A stretch of DNA of 7,025 nucleotides from Candidatus Galligastranaerophilus intestinigallinarum (GCA_018715855.1 DVKW01000252.1:1-7025); one strand, 5' to 3'. Shown: positions 1-6,972, counted from the first letter of the stretch. The notes: generated by a model not told the origin, from the letters alone. Made by a program: numbers and translations.

Positions 1-1
1 T

Positions 2-1306
2 GTTGCAACTGAATTTTTTGAAGACCACGATATAATTGTTATTGACCCTGACATTGAAAAACTTAATCAATTTTCCCAGCTTGATTTATCAACAATCGTG
101 GGTGATGCTTCAAATATAAATGTTTTAACAAAAGCAGATATTAAAAATGCAGATGTTTTTATAGCATCAAGCGAAACAGATGAAGCAAACATTGTTGGCT
201 GCATTATGGCAAAATATTTAAGCTGTGCTCAAACGGTTTGCCTTGTTTCAAGAAAAGAATGTAAAAATTCTTTGAAAATCATAAGAGATAATGCCTTAAA
301 AGAAGATGACATCAATATAAATTTTGTTGTTTGGCCCGAAGAATTATTAACAAGGGAAATTTTCAGCATTTTAACCGTGCCTGATGCCTTGGATGTTGAA
401 AGTTTTCATCAAGGAAGGGCGAAACTTCTTGAATACAGAGTAAAAGAAGACACCCCTGTTTTAGGCAAAAAATTAAAAGATATAGATTTTGAAAATGAAA
501 CTTTGGTTGTCGGCATTGCAAGAAATGACAACTTGTTTATTCCAAACGGCAACGATGAAATTCAATTAAATGATAAATGTATTTTAATGGGAACTCCGGA
601 TGGGCTTGATTTAACAGCGCTAAAATTCTTTGTAGATGAAAAATCCAGAATTAAAAATGTTGCAATTATAGGCGGCGGCACTGTTGGTTTTGAATTGGCT
701 TCGCTTTTAGAAAAAACAAAAATAAAAGTAAAATTAATTGAAAAAGATTATAAAAGGTGTGAAACATTATCTGAAAACTTAAATAAAACGCTTGTTTTAA
801 ATGCAGACGGCACAAATTCGGAATTTTTAACCCGTGAAGGCATTGGGCAAATGGATGTTGTGATTGCAGTTACAGATAGCGATGAAAAAAACCTTTTATG
901 TTCTCTTTTATCAAAACAAATGGGTGCTACAAGGGTTATTACAAGGGTTGAACAATTAGCAACGGTTCCTTTGTTTGAAAATGTCGGGGTGGACGTTGCC
1001 GTTTCTCCAAAACAGGCGGCACTAAATGAAATTAAAAACCAAATTATAGATTCAAAAATGGGAATTTTGGCAACGGTTGAAAGGGGCCTTGGTAAAGTTC
1101 AAGAAATTCAAGTGAGGTGTGATTTTAAAGATATCACCTTAATGGAATTAAAGCTTCCTTGCAGAGCCGTTGTTGCAATTATTCAAAGAGGAACAAGAAT
1201 AATAATTCCAAAAGGGCAAACATTAATTAGAGCAAATGATTCCCTGCTTGTGTTCACTATGGCAGATGATGCTCAAAAAATAAGAGATTTTTTTGGTAGT
1301 AAGTAA
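2..1306 (+). CDS. trkA: Trk potassium uptake system NAD-binding protein TrkA (5'-truncated by window edge)
   Basis: This is the cytosolic regulatory subunit of a Trk/Ktr K+ transporter. It binds nucleotide and gates the TrkH channel. The frame is open from base 2 to the TAA at 1304-1306, giving 434 visible residues against about 450 for the family, so only the first beta strand and its GxGxxG loop are missing. A GTG at 98 lies inside the first Rossmann domain and is not the real start, because the codons before it encode the second strand (DIIVIDPD) of that fold. The order is RCK_N, RCK_C, RCK_N, RCK_C. The second Rossmann domain has an intact GGGTVG loop (671-688), an acidic residue at the end of its next strand (LIEKD) and the conserved VITRVEQ segment. 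The last domain ends in RDFFGSK. trkH follows after 2 bp. Identity is secure; the start and promoter lie outside the window. Confidence 0.95.
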   Translation, partial: VATEFFEDHDIIVIDPDIEKLNQFSQLDLSTIVGDASNINVLTKADIKNADVFIASSETDEANIVGCIMAKYLSCAQTVCLVSRKECKNSLKIIRDNALKEDDININFVVWPEELLTREIFSILTVPDALDVESFHQGRAKLLEYRVKEDTPVLGKKLKDIDFENETLVVGIARNDNLFIPNGNDEIQLNDKCILMGTPDGLDLTALKFFVDEKSRIKNVAIIGGGTVGFELASLLEKTKIKVKLIEKDYKRCETLSENLNKTLVLNADGTNSEFLTREGIGQMDVVIAVTDSDEKNLLCSLLSKQMGATRVITRVEQLATVPLFENVGVDVAVSPKQAALNEIKNQIIDSKMGILATVERGLGKVQEIQVRCDFKDITLMELKLPCRAVVAIIQRGTRIIIPKGQTLIRANDSLLVFTMADDAQKIRDFFGSK

Positions 1307-1308
1307 AA

Positions 1309-2766
1309 ATGCGTTTTAAAATAATTTTAAATACAACAGGCATTGCCTTAAAATATATGAGTATCATATTTTTATTCCCCATTGTTTTTGCTCTTTTTTA
1401 TAAAGAATTTACATCTATTCACCCTTTTTTTGTAACAGGTATTATTGCATTTTTAATCGGCACTTTGTTTTGCCTGAATGATGCAGATGAAAAAGACATA
1501 GATTCTATGAACAGAACTGAAGCCCTTGCAACAGTTCTTTTATCTTGGGGAAGTTATGCCGTTATTTGTGCAATTCCTTTTTTATTTTTTAATTTATCCC
1601 CAATAAATGCTCTATTTGAATCTGTTTCAGGCATTTCAACAACGGGTGCTACAATTTTATCTGATTTTTCACTCTATTCTAAAACATTTTTTATGTATAG
1701 AGCCTTAATGCAATGGTTTGGGGGCATGGGCATTATGGTTTTATTTATTGCGGTTCTTCCAAAATTTGCGGTTGCAGGCAGGCAAATATTTTTTGCTGAA
1801 GCCTCTAACCCGACGGAAGAAAAAATAACCCCCAGAATAAGGCACACTGCAAGCTGGCTTTGGTCTATTTACATTTTATTAACGGTTATCCAAATTGTTT
1901 GCTATTCGGCCTTAGGGCTTAGTTTTTACGATTCTCTTTGTTTATCATTCAGCACAATTTCAGCAGGCGGCTTTTCAAATTATGCAAACGGGCTAATTGG
2001 GCAAAATTCAGCTTTAATTTGGGTTGGTGGTTTGTTTGCGTTTTTGGCAGGCATGAATTTTATTTTAACTTATAAAGTTTTAATTAAAGGAAAAATTAAC
2101 GAACTTTTCAAAAGTGAAGAATTTAAAACTTATTTTGGAATAGTATTTGTTATAACTCTTTTAATTGCCGCTGTTTTATATTTTGAAGGCAATATGCCAT
2201 TTAATGTTGCCCTTAGAGATGCCTTCTATGAAACGGCATCAACCATAACATCAACAGGTTCTACAAGCTCTGATTACATTTTATGGCCCCAAAGAGCCCA
2301 AATTTTTCTTTTTATTTTAATGTTTATAGGGGGTTCTGCCATTTCTGCTTCAGGCGGCATAAAGGTTGCAAGGTGGGTTTATCTTTTTAAATATATTAAA
2401 AATGAATTAAATAAAATAGTTCATCCGAATATGATATCCCCTGTTAAATTAGACGGAAGAACAGTTCCCCCTGAAACAGGCCATCAAATTATAATATTTT
2501 TTATGTTTTTTATTGCAATTTTTGCCATAAGCACGGTTTTAGTTGCTTTAATTGAACAAAACACAATTTTAGCTTTAACGGGAAGCATTGCCACTTTATC
2601 TAACACAGGCCCCGGTTTTGAAGCTTCAATTGGCCCTGTTGGCAGCTATAATGATTTAAACTTTTTTACAAAGCTTATTTTTACATTTAATATGTTTGTT
2701 GGCCGCCTTGAAATAATTCCTTTTCTTGCAATTTTAAATAAAGACCTATGGCAAATTAAAAGATAA
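1309..2766 (+). CDS. trkH: Trk/Ktr-type potassium transporter membrane subunit TrkH
   Basis: This is the ion-conducting subunit of the Trk K+ uptake system, a polytopic inner-membrane protein of 485 residues, which is normal full length. The four pore-loop repeats are all visible, each with its filter glycine: SGISTTGATI (about 108-117), STISAGGFS (215-223), TITSTGSTSSD (312-322) and ATLSNTGPGFEAS (428-440). Other family signatures are MQWFGGMGIMVL (134-145), GGSAISASGGIKVARW (341-356) and MFVGRLEIIPFLAIL (462-476). ATG follows the trkA stop by 2 nt and has only a weak purine patch before it, so translational coupling to trkA is likely. The filter sequence (T-T-G, A-G-G, S-T-G, N-T-G) fits a K+-type rather than an unrelated transporter. 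Its 3' end overlaps the convergent calpain-like gene by 21 bp, and no T-rich intrinsic terminator follows. Confidence 0.96.
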   Translation: MRFKIILNTTGIALKYMSIIFLFPIVFALFYKEFTSIHPFFVTGIIAFLIGTLFCLNDADEKDIDSMNRTEALATVLLSWGSYAVICAIPFLFFNLSPINALFESVSGISTTGATILSDFSLYSKTFFMYRALMQWFGGMGIMVLFIAVLPKFAVAGRQIFFAEASNPTEEKITPRIRHTASWLWSIYILLTVIQIVCYSALGLSFYDSLCLSFSTISAGGFSNYANGLIGQNSALIWVGGLFAFLAGMNFILTYKVLIKGKINELFKSEEFKTYFGIVFVITLLIAAVLYFEGNMPFNVALRDAFYETASTITSTGSTSSDYILWPQRAQIFLFILMFIGGSAISASGGIKVARWVYLFKYIKNELNKIVHPNMISPVKLDGRTVPPETGHQIIIFFMFFIAIFAISTVLVALIEQNTILALTGSIATLSNTGPGFEASIGPVGSYNDLNFFTKLIFTFNMFVGRLEIIPFLAILNKDLWQIKR

Positions 2767-4530
2767 GGGTTCAATTAGCCCTAATTCAACAACATTAAAG
2801 CATTCTTTCAATTCTTCTTTTGTTAATTCAATTTGCTGAAATGTATTTATTGGGTTTTTAACAATAAAAGTTCTTTTTCCGTTTTCATCTTTCGGAATTA
2901 ATGAATATGAATGAAAAGGCTTTATGTTTCTTCCCGTTTTGTCTTCATAAGGCGTAGAACAGGTTAAAACAGCTCTTTTTTGAATGTCTTGCATATTTAA
3001 AAGCTTTTCTGTTGTTTCGTTATCACATAAAGGCAAAAGCATTGAAGGCAAATCAAAAACTCTGAAAGCAGAAAAGGAATTGCCGCCATAGGTATATGGG
3101 CTTGGGGTGTTTTTGTTGATTTCCCATTGGAAAATATCTTGGTAAGTTTCAATCGGGATAACTTCTTTAAAAGGAACGGTTTTTTTGCCCGTTCTTTCTA
3201 AATATTCTTTATACCTTTCAAGAATATATCTTTCCCATTTTGTATCGGTTTTTGGGGTTTTATTTTCATCTAAAAGCTTCAGCCCATATAAAACAGAGCC
3301 GTAATCTATATCAAAAACGGGAATATTCATATCTTCCGTTGAAATTATATTTCTTTGGTTTCTTTGCGATTCGTATAAATTTATAAAATCAACAAGCTCA
3401 TCTCTTGAATATTGAAAATCTTTGCAAACTATGGGGTCATGTTCGCTTTTTTCCAAAAGTTTTTTGTAATAATGATATTTTTTGTTAATTTTGCTCTCGG
3501 CATTTTTTCTTTTTTCTTCAGCATTTAAAACTTCAAGCGCCCTTAGCCCTTCCATTGTATATGACATATAGTTCGGGTAAATTCTTCTTAGGGAATTAAG
3601 GGTTTTTGAAAGATCTCTTAAAACGTATCTGCTGAAATCTTTGCTTGAAACATGGCTGCCTGTATATTTAAAACCCCCAAAGCTTGCGTCCACCTTGCCG
3701 TTTTTTCTTTCGTTAAATAAGCCTAAAATTTTATATCTTGAATGAGGGTTTGAATAAATTGAATCAAAAACAGATATAAAATAGCAATCTTGCTGGTTTG
3801 ATTGGGTATATAAAAATCTTTCAACAGGGGGAAACAGTTCTAAATATGTGTTTTTGCTTATAAAAAGCTTTTCAATTTCGCCTTCATCTTTTTTAATTGA
3901 AATTCTGTCTTCCCCTTCAATTTGGCAAACATCGCCAACAGAAAGGCTTGAATTTGCTTCATCTTTTGTTTTAAAGGTTGGAACAAAAGCATCTGCCACG
4001 CTTTTATCTGTTCTATAGCATTCAAAAAGTTTATCAATATCTTGTTTTATGTTTTGATTAACAGAAAGCCCTTCTTGAAGCCCCAAAAGCGCCCCTGCGG
4101 GAAGTTTATCGGCATAAACAAGTTCCAAAAGTTTTTTAATATAGCTTGAATCGGGGTTATTTTCATTAACAACACCTTCAAGATAATTTGTTAACAAAAC
4201 GGCTGTTTTTTTATCTGCGGTTTTTTCAGCCAATATGTTTTGAATATCTTCTTTTGAATAGTCTGTTTTATCGAGCCTGATTTTTTCCCCTCTGTTTAAA
4301 ATAGAACTTTTTCTTGATATATAAAGATATTTTGAACTTAAATATTCCCTTGGTTTGGTTTTGTTTTTTCCTTTGAATAAAACGGAAGCTTTTAGGCAAT
4401 CATAATATTGTTTGTCATCTTGAACAGATTTTTTTGCAGCAAAAAATTCGCCGCTTTTATTTTGCGGTTTATTTTTGTTTGAATAGGAAGAATTGTTGAT
4501 TTTATATAAACCGATTGGGCAAATTTGCAT
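2746..4530 (-). CDS. calpain-like cysteine protease (peptidase family C2-like), 594 aa
   Basis: The C-terminal half looks like a papain-fold protease of the calpain type. Gln243 and Cys249 sit in QSNQQDCYFISVFDSI, with the same six-residue offset as Q..GDCW in calpains. His540 lies in KPFHSYSLI, matching the calpain GHAYSV element. Asn559 lies in FIVKNPIN, matching RxRNPWG. The tail ELTKEELKECFNVVELGLIEP resembles the calpain segment ending in LEICNLTP. YGGNSFSAFRVFDL (481-494) may match the region before the His domain. Cys to His is 291 residues, against about 157 in human calpain-1, so there is a large, charged insertion (roughly 330-460). Residues 1-60 are Asn/Lys-rich and end in VLFKGK; residues 60-240 look helical and are unassigned. 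I see no signal peptide, membrane segment or calcium-binding loop. ATG 4530 is the first start in frame but lacks a Shine-Dalgarno site. It may be read from its own weak promoter or by read-through from the 78-residue gene. Substrate is unknown. The ORF is certain; the family call is inference from motifs. Confidence 0.75.
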   Translation of the reverse strand: MQICPIGLYKINNSSYSNKNKPQNKSGEFFAAKKSVQDDKQYYDCLKASVLFKGKNKTKPREYLSSKYLYISRKSSILNRGEKIRLDKTDYSKEDIQNILAEKTADKKTAVLLTNYLEGVVNENNPDSSYIKKLLELVYADKLPAGALLGLQEGLSVNQNIKQDIDKLFECYRTDKSVADAFVPTFKTKDEANSSLSVGDVCQIEGEDRISIKKDEGEIEKLFISKNTYLELFPPVERFLYTQSNQQDCYFISVFDSIYSNPHSRYKILGLFNERKNGKVDASFGGFKYTGSHVSSKDFSRYVLRDLSKTLNSLRRIYPNYMSYTMEGLRALEVLNAEEKRKNAESKINKKYHYYKKLLEKSEHDPIVCKDFQYSRDELVDFINLYESQRNQRNIISTEDMNIPVFDIDYGSVLYGLKLLDENKTPKTDTKWERYILERYKEYLERTGKKTVPFKEVIPIETYQDIFQWEINKNTPSPYTYGGNSFSAFRVFDLPSMLLPLCDNETTEKLLNMQDIQKRAVLTCSTPYEDKTGRNIKPFHSYSLIPKDENGKRTFIVKNPINTFQQIELTKEELKECFNVVELGLIEPLSFNLP

Positions 4531-4581
4531 ATTTCAATAAAATTCAAAAAGAAATATATTTGCCTTTTAAAAACCCATATA

Positions 4582-4612
4582 TATTAAAAGACACCGTCTT
4601 TTATGCGGTGTC
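4582..4612 (-). terminator. Rho-independent terminator downstream of the 78-aa gene
   Basis: Read on the minus strand, a perfect 7-bp stem GACACCG/CGGTGTC (4606-4612 with 4590-4596) encloses a 9-nt loop and is followed at once by TTTTAATAT. This is the form of an intrinsic terminator for transcripts leaving the 78-residue gene. The short T-run suggests it may leak, and the calpain-like gene begins 52 nt beyond the T-run. Confidence 0.7.
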
Positions 4613-4617
4613 AGCTA

Positions 4618-4698
4618 TTGTTGTTAGCTTCGGGATTGTGTTGTTAGGTGTCGATAAATAAATTGTGTTGTTTATTATGTGTTGTTGTTAGCTTCGGG
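4618..4698 (-). repeat. direct repeats in the 3' region of the 78-aa gene
   Basis: Two identical 17-bp copies of TTGTTGTTAGCTTCGGG (plus-strand reading) lie at 4618-4634 and 4682-4698, 64 bp apart. The match continues after one mismatch. Between them are a further GTTGTTAG (4640-4647), two copies of ATTGTGTTGTT (4635-4645, 4662-4672) and GGTGTC (4647-4652), the last repeating part of the terminator stem. The expected transcript (minus strand) reads CCCGAAGCTAACAACAA twice and is rich in AAC triplets, hence probably single-stranded. Function is unknown. Confidence 0.7.
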
Positions 4699-4699
4699 G

Positions 4700-4936
4700 T
4701 TATGCAAAATAATTAATCTTTGTTTCGTCAAGGCCGGCTTCAATTCTTCTTGCTCTTGAATGAATTTGGTTTAACATTGGGCTAACCGTTCCAACAAAAC
4801 CTGTAAGCAAACCGCCTTCAACCATATTTTTCTTTGGTGAGGGAGCCGTTATACCGTAGTTTGTTTGAACGCCCCTGCCAAAGCTTATTTTATTTGGTGT
4901 ATTATTTACATTTGTTATAGGATTTATGCTTAACAT
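4700..4936 (-). CDS. small hypothetical protein with N-terminal ISFGRG motif (78 aa)
   Basis: I do not recognise a family. The first 16 residues are rich in Asn, Pro and Thr and lead into KISFGRG (16-22). A Gly-rich, mildly hydrophobic stretch follows at about 40-54 (EGGLLTGFVGTVSPM), then a basic helical stretch (IHSRARRIEAGL, 58-69). There is no clear signal peptide or confident membrane helix. It is very likely a real gene despite its size: it has a near-consensus sigma-70 promoter about 70-100 nt upstream, a purine-rich ribosome binding site (GAGAGAG at 4944-4950, 7 nt before the ATG) and an intrinsic terminator after its stop. The Asn-rich start ending in Phe-Gly resembles the VLFKGK element near the N-terminus of the calpain-like protein encoded next downstream. 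A role as partner, substrate or leader peptide of that protein is only a guess. Confidence 0.75.
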   Translation of the reverse strand: MLSINPITNVNNTPNKISFGRGVQTNYGITAPSPKKNMVEGGLLTGFVGTVSPMLNQIHSRARRIEAGLDETKINYFA

Positions 4937-4971
4937 TTTCTTTCTCTCTCGGCATTTTCTTTGTTTCTTTT

Positions 4972-4988
4972 AGTGTATGCCAAACACT
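4972..4988 (-). promoter_or_regulatory. short dyad in the 5' leader of the 78-aa gene
   Basis: AGTGT and ACACT flank a 7-nt centre, within the predicted leader between the -10 box and the ribosome binding site. It could be a small RNA hairpin or an operator half-site pair. With only 5 bp per arm, chance is not excluded. Confidence 0.25.
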
Positions 4989-5004
4989 TTTTCTTTATGT
5001 TTTT

Positions 5005-5033
5005 ATTATCTACCTAAAATTTATATTTGTCAA
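5005..5033 (-). promoter_or_regulatory. sigma-70-type promoter for the 78-aa gene
   Basis: On the minus strand a perfect -35 box TTGACA (5028-5033) is followed by a 17-nt, AT-rich spacer and GATAAT (5005-5010, five of six matches to TATAAT). Transcription would start near 4998, giving a leader of about 60 nt before the ATG at 4936. This is the strongest promoter match I found in the window. Confidence 0.75.
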
Positions 5034-5145
5034 CCCTTCTTTATATTTTTTTAATATGCTTGATATTATTGGCTTTCAGCCTAATTATACCGGAATTTGG
5101 CATGTCGGTTTAATATATAGTGTATAATTAACAATTAAAATAAAG

Positions 5146-6210
5146 TTATTTTATCAAAATAAACATACAAATTGCCCAAACAGAAAATTTTATTATCATA
5201 ATGGATATTACAGACATTTTTTTAATCGGGTCTTCAAATTTTTTTGTAAGAAAAGATTTTTCCATATTGGCTTCTTTATCCACATAAGTTCTATAGTCGC
5301 TTTCAAGCGCCCAGCGATATTTTCTTCCCCTTATATATTCAACAAGCAAAATAACATCAAATATGGAAAATATAAGGTATAATAACGTAATTGTAAAAGG
5401 TGTGAAATAATTAGAAGGTTTATAGTTTGCGTCAATTAAACAAAAAAAGGCAATGGCTATAAAAGGAACAAGAATTGATGCCATTGACATGTGTTTTAAA
5501 AAGGTTTTATCTTCGGAAGAAATTCCCTTTTTAAAGTCGGAATTTAAAAAGCAAATAATATTTTCTCTTACAAATTGGTTGTTTCCTTCGCCAAAAACAT
5601 CATAAGTGCAATTTTTTATGTTATTTTTTGCAAAATCAAGGGTTTCATAAATAAAACCCATAGGAAAAGCAGGCACATTTGAAAGCGAAACCGTTTTATT
5701 GTTTTGAAGTTCAAAATTTATGCCAACATAATCTATATAACAGCGGTTTATATCGGGAGATGAATATGATTTTGTGTGTATTAAAAGTTCCATTTTGTTA
5801 ATTTCATCTGTTGAAACTATGTAATCAAATGTTTTGTCAAAATGGTGAAAATATACTTCATTGTTTGCAATTTCAATGTATTTGATGTTTTCGGGCGCCT
5901 TTAATTTAATTCTTCTTCTTGCCCAAGGAATTATATACATTAAGCTTATAAGCCCTGTCATAATTATTAAAAAAGAGAAAAAACGAATAATTACAATGTA
6001 AAAATTAGAATTACTTTTATATTTTGCAGCGAATATATTTGCAACGCTTGAAATAAAATTAAAATCCGGAGAAAGCATTTCTTCTTTTATATACATAAAA
6101 AACATAACGCCCGCAAACAAAGCCAATGCTATAAAAAACAACGAACGCTTCACAACTTCTATAAAGGCTGTTTCATTTGCTTCATTATATATTCTTTTTT
6201 TAAAAGACAA
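5146..6210 (-). CDS. multi-pass membrane protein of unknown function, paralog of its upstream neighbour (354 aa)
   Basis: I do not recognise a named family. Predicted membrane helices lie near 22-40, 71-95, 240-260, 270-292 and 331-353. A soluble domain (about 103-222) sits between helices 2 and 3, and a charged loop (about 293-330) precedes the last helix. The soluble domain aligns with that of the adjacent 248-residue protein: KAPENIK against KMPQNIK, VPAFPMGFIYETLDF against APSVPMDTIYQIFEN, and a TYDVFGEG/QYSFNGKG stretch. The domain alternates likely beta strands and ends in a helix, so a membrane-anchored PH-like fold is possible but unproven. The start is TTG, supported by AAAGGGT 7 nt upstream and by the 15-nt gap after the neighbour's stop. 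It is probably the second gene of a two-gene operon. I see no clear terminator after its TAA. Confidence 0.85.
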   Translation of the reverse strand: MSFKKRIYNEANETAFIEVVKRSLFFIALALFAGVMFFMYIKEEMLSPDFNFISSVANIFAAKYKSNSNFYIVIIRFFSFLIIMTGLISLMYIIPWARRRIKLKAPENIKYIEIANNEVYFHHFDKTFDYIVSTDEINKMELLIHTKSYSSPDINRCYIDYVGINFELQNNKTVSLSNVPAFPMGFIYETLDFAKNNIKNCTYDVFGEGNNQFVRENIICFLNSDFKKGISSEDKTFLKHMSMASILVPFIAIAFFCLIDANYKPSNYFTPFTITLLYLIFSIFDVILLVEYIRGRKYRWALESDYRTYVDKEANMEKSFLTKKFEDPIKKMSVISIMIIKFSVWAICMFILIK

Positions 6211-6217
6211 TTTTTTT

Positions 6218-6224
6218 ACCCTTT
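6218..6224 (-). promoter_or_regulatory. ribosome binding site that decides a TTG start
   Basis: AAAGGGT on the minus strand lies 7 nt before TTG 6210, just past the stop of the preceding gene. The upstream gene has nearly the same arrangement (AAAAGGG, 7 nt before its ATG at 6972). This supports the TTG as the true start of the 354-residue protein. Confidence 0.6.
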
Positions 6225-6225
6225 T

Positions 6226-6972
6226 TTATGCAGTGATATAGATGTATAAGAACAAAAGAACTAAAAATATAATTGTTGCAACGGGCAACAATTTTTCCCT
6301 TAATTCGTTTATAAGAAGCCTTCTGTTTCTGTTTTCATAGAAATATTCAATGTCTTCTTCAATTTTTTTTGTGTCACCTTTACCGTTAAAACTGTATTGA
6401 ATTTTATGAATATTATTAAAGTTTTCAAATATTTGGTAAATTGTATCCATTGGAACTGAAGGCGCATTCACAATTTCAAACTTTTGATTATCGGCAAGTG
6501 TGAAAATAAGCGCAATTTCATCTATTACTGTTTCTTTTGTATATCTGCTTGAAAATAAATTGGAATGTCTGCTGTGGTATCTTGTGTTGCTTTTTCTTCT
6601 TTCAAAAATGTTCATTACTATTTCTAAACCCATCAGCTTATCTTCTGTTATTGAAAAGTTTTTAAAAGGGTCGTAAAATCTAAATTCAATTCCGCTTTTT
6701 TCAATTTTCACTTCTTTAATATTTTGCGGCATTTTAAGGCTTTGCCTTTTTTGAACCAAGTTAATTATATAAATAATTAAAAGCACAAAAAATAAAACGG
6801 GGAGAATTTCTGCCATAACAAGGTTTGCCATTTGAGCGTTATTATTGAAAAAATTTAAAACGTCGCCGCTTGTGCTTGAAGCATAGCTTATATAAGACAT
6901 AACAACAGCTAATATAAGAAAAAAGCCGATATTTTTATAAGAACAACTTTTTGGAACATTTTGAATTATCAT
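6226..6972 (-). CDS. membrane protein of unknown function, paralog of its downstream neighbour (248 aa)
   Basis: I do not recognise a named family. Predicted membrane helices lie near 14-33, 51-73 and 229-247. Between helices 2 and 3 is a soluble domain (about 80-215) that matches the domain of the downstream 354-residue protein in order and spacing, with an extra basic, Ser/Arg/His-rich loop (125-144). The downstream paralog carries about 100 further C-terminal residues with two extra helices, so this is the shorter form. ATG 6972 has a good ribosome binding site (AAAAGGG, 7 nt away). Stop and next start are 15 nt apart, which indicates one transcript. Only 53 bp upstream are visible, and they show no convincing promoter, so further operon members may lie outside the window. 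A PH-like soluble domain is a structural guess. Confidence 0.85.
   Translation of the reverse strand: MIIQNVPKSCSYKNIGFFLILAVVMSYISYASSTSGDVLNFFNNNAQMANLVMAEILPVLFFVLLIIYIINLVQKRQSLKMPQNIKEVKIEKSGIEFRFYDPFKNFSITEDKLMGLEIVMNIFERRKSNTRYHSRHSNLFSSRYTKETVIDEIALIFTLADNQKFEIVNAPSVPMDTIYQIFENFNNIHKIQYSFNGKGDTKKIEEDIEYFYENRNRRLLINELREKLLPVATIIFLVLLFLYIYITA

Noticed and set aside
98..100. GTG as the start codon of trkA
   Set aside because: The same frame is open back to base 2 and encodes the second Rossmann strand (DIIVIDPD) expected of TrkA, so the gene starts before the window.
2773..2786. AATTAG-cc-CTAATT near-palindrome as a bidirectional trkH/protease terminator
   Set aside because: The loop is too short for an RNA hairpin, there is no T-tract, and it encodes the C-terminus of the protease.
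4601..4687. In-frame open stretch of 28 codons after the 78-residue gene, as a read-through extension or sheared C-terminus
   Set aside because: It lies beyond two in-frame stops (4700-4702 and 4688-4690), has no ATG/GTG/TTG start suited to translation, and runs through the repeats and terminator.
4618..4698. CRISPR array or integron attC site formed by the 17-bp repeats and GTTAGGT
   Set aside because: There are only two full copies with an irregular interior, no cas genes, no integrase and no paired attC architecture.
5070..5081. Terminator after the 354-residue membrane protein (GGCT-GAA-AGCC)
   Set aside because: The stem is only four base pairs and is not followed by a T-run on the minus strand.
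5041..5103. 20-codon ORF on the minus strand just upstream of the strong promoter
   Set aside because: No ribosome binding site, very short, AT-rich context; likely chance.
5084..5113. Second minus-strand promoter with a perfect TATAAT (5084-5089)
   Set aside because: The best -35 match (TTAAAC, 18-nt spacer) has only three of six consensus bases, so the box alone is not convincing in AT-rich DNA.
5056..5127. 23-codon ORF on the plus strand in the intergenic region
   Set aside because: No Shine-Dalgarno site or promoter, very short, and no recognisable features.
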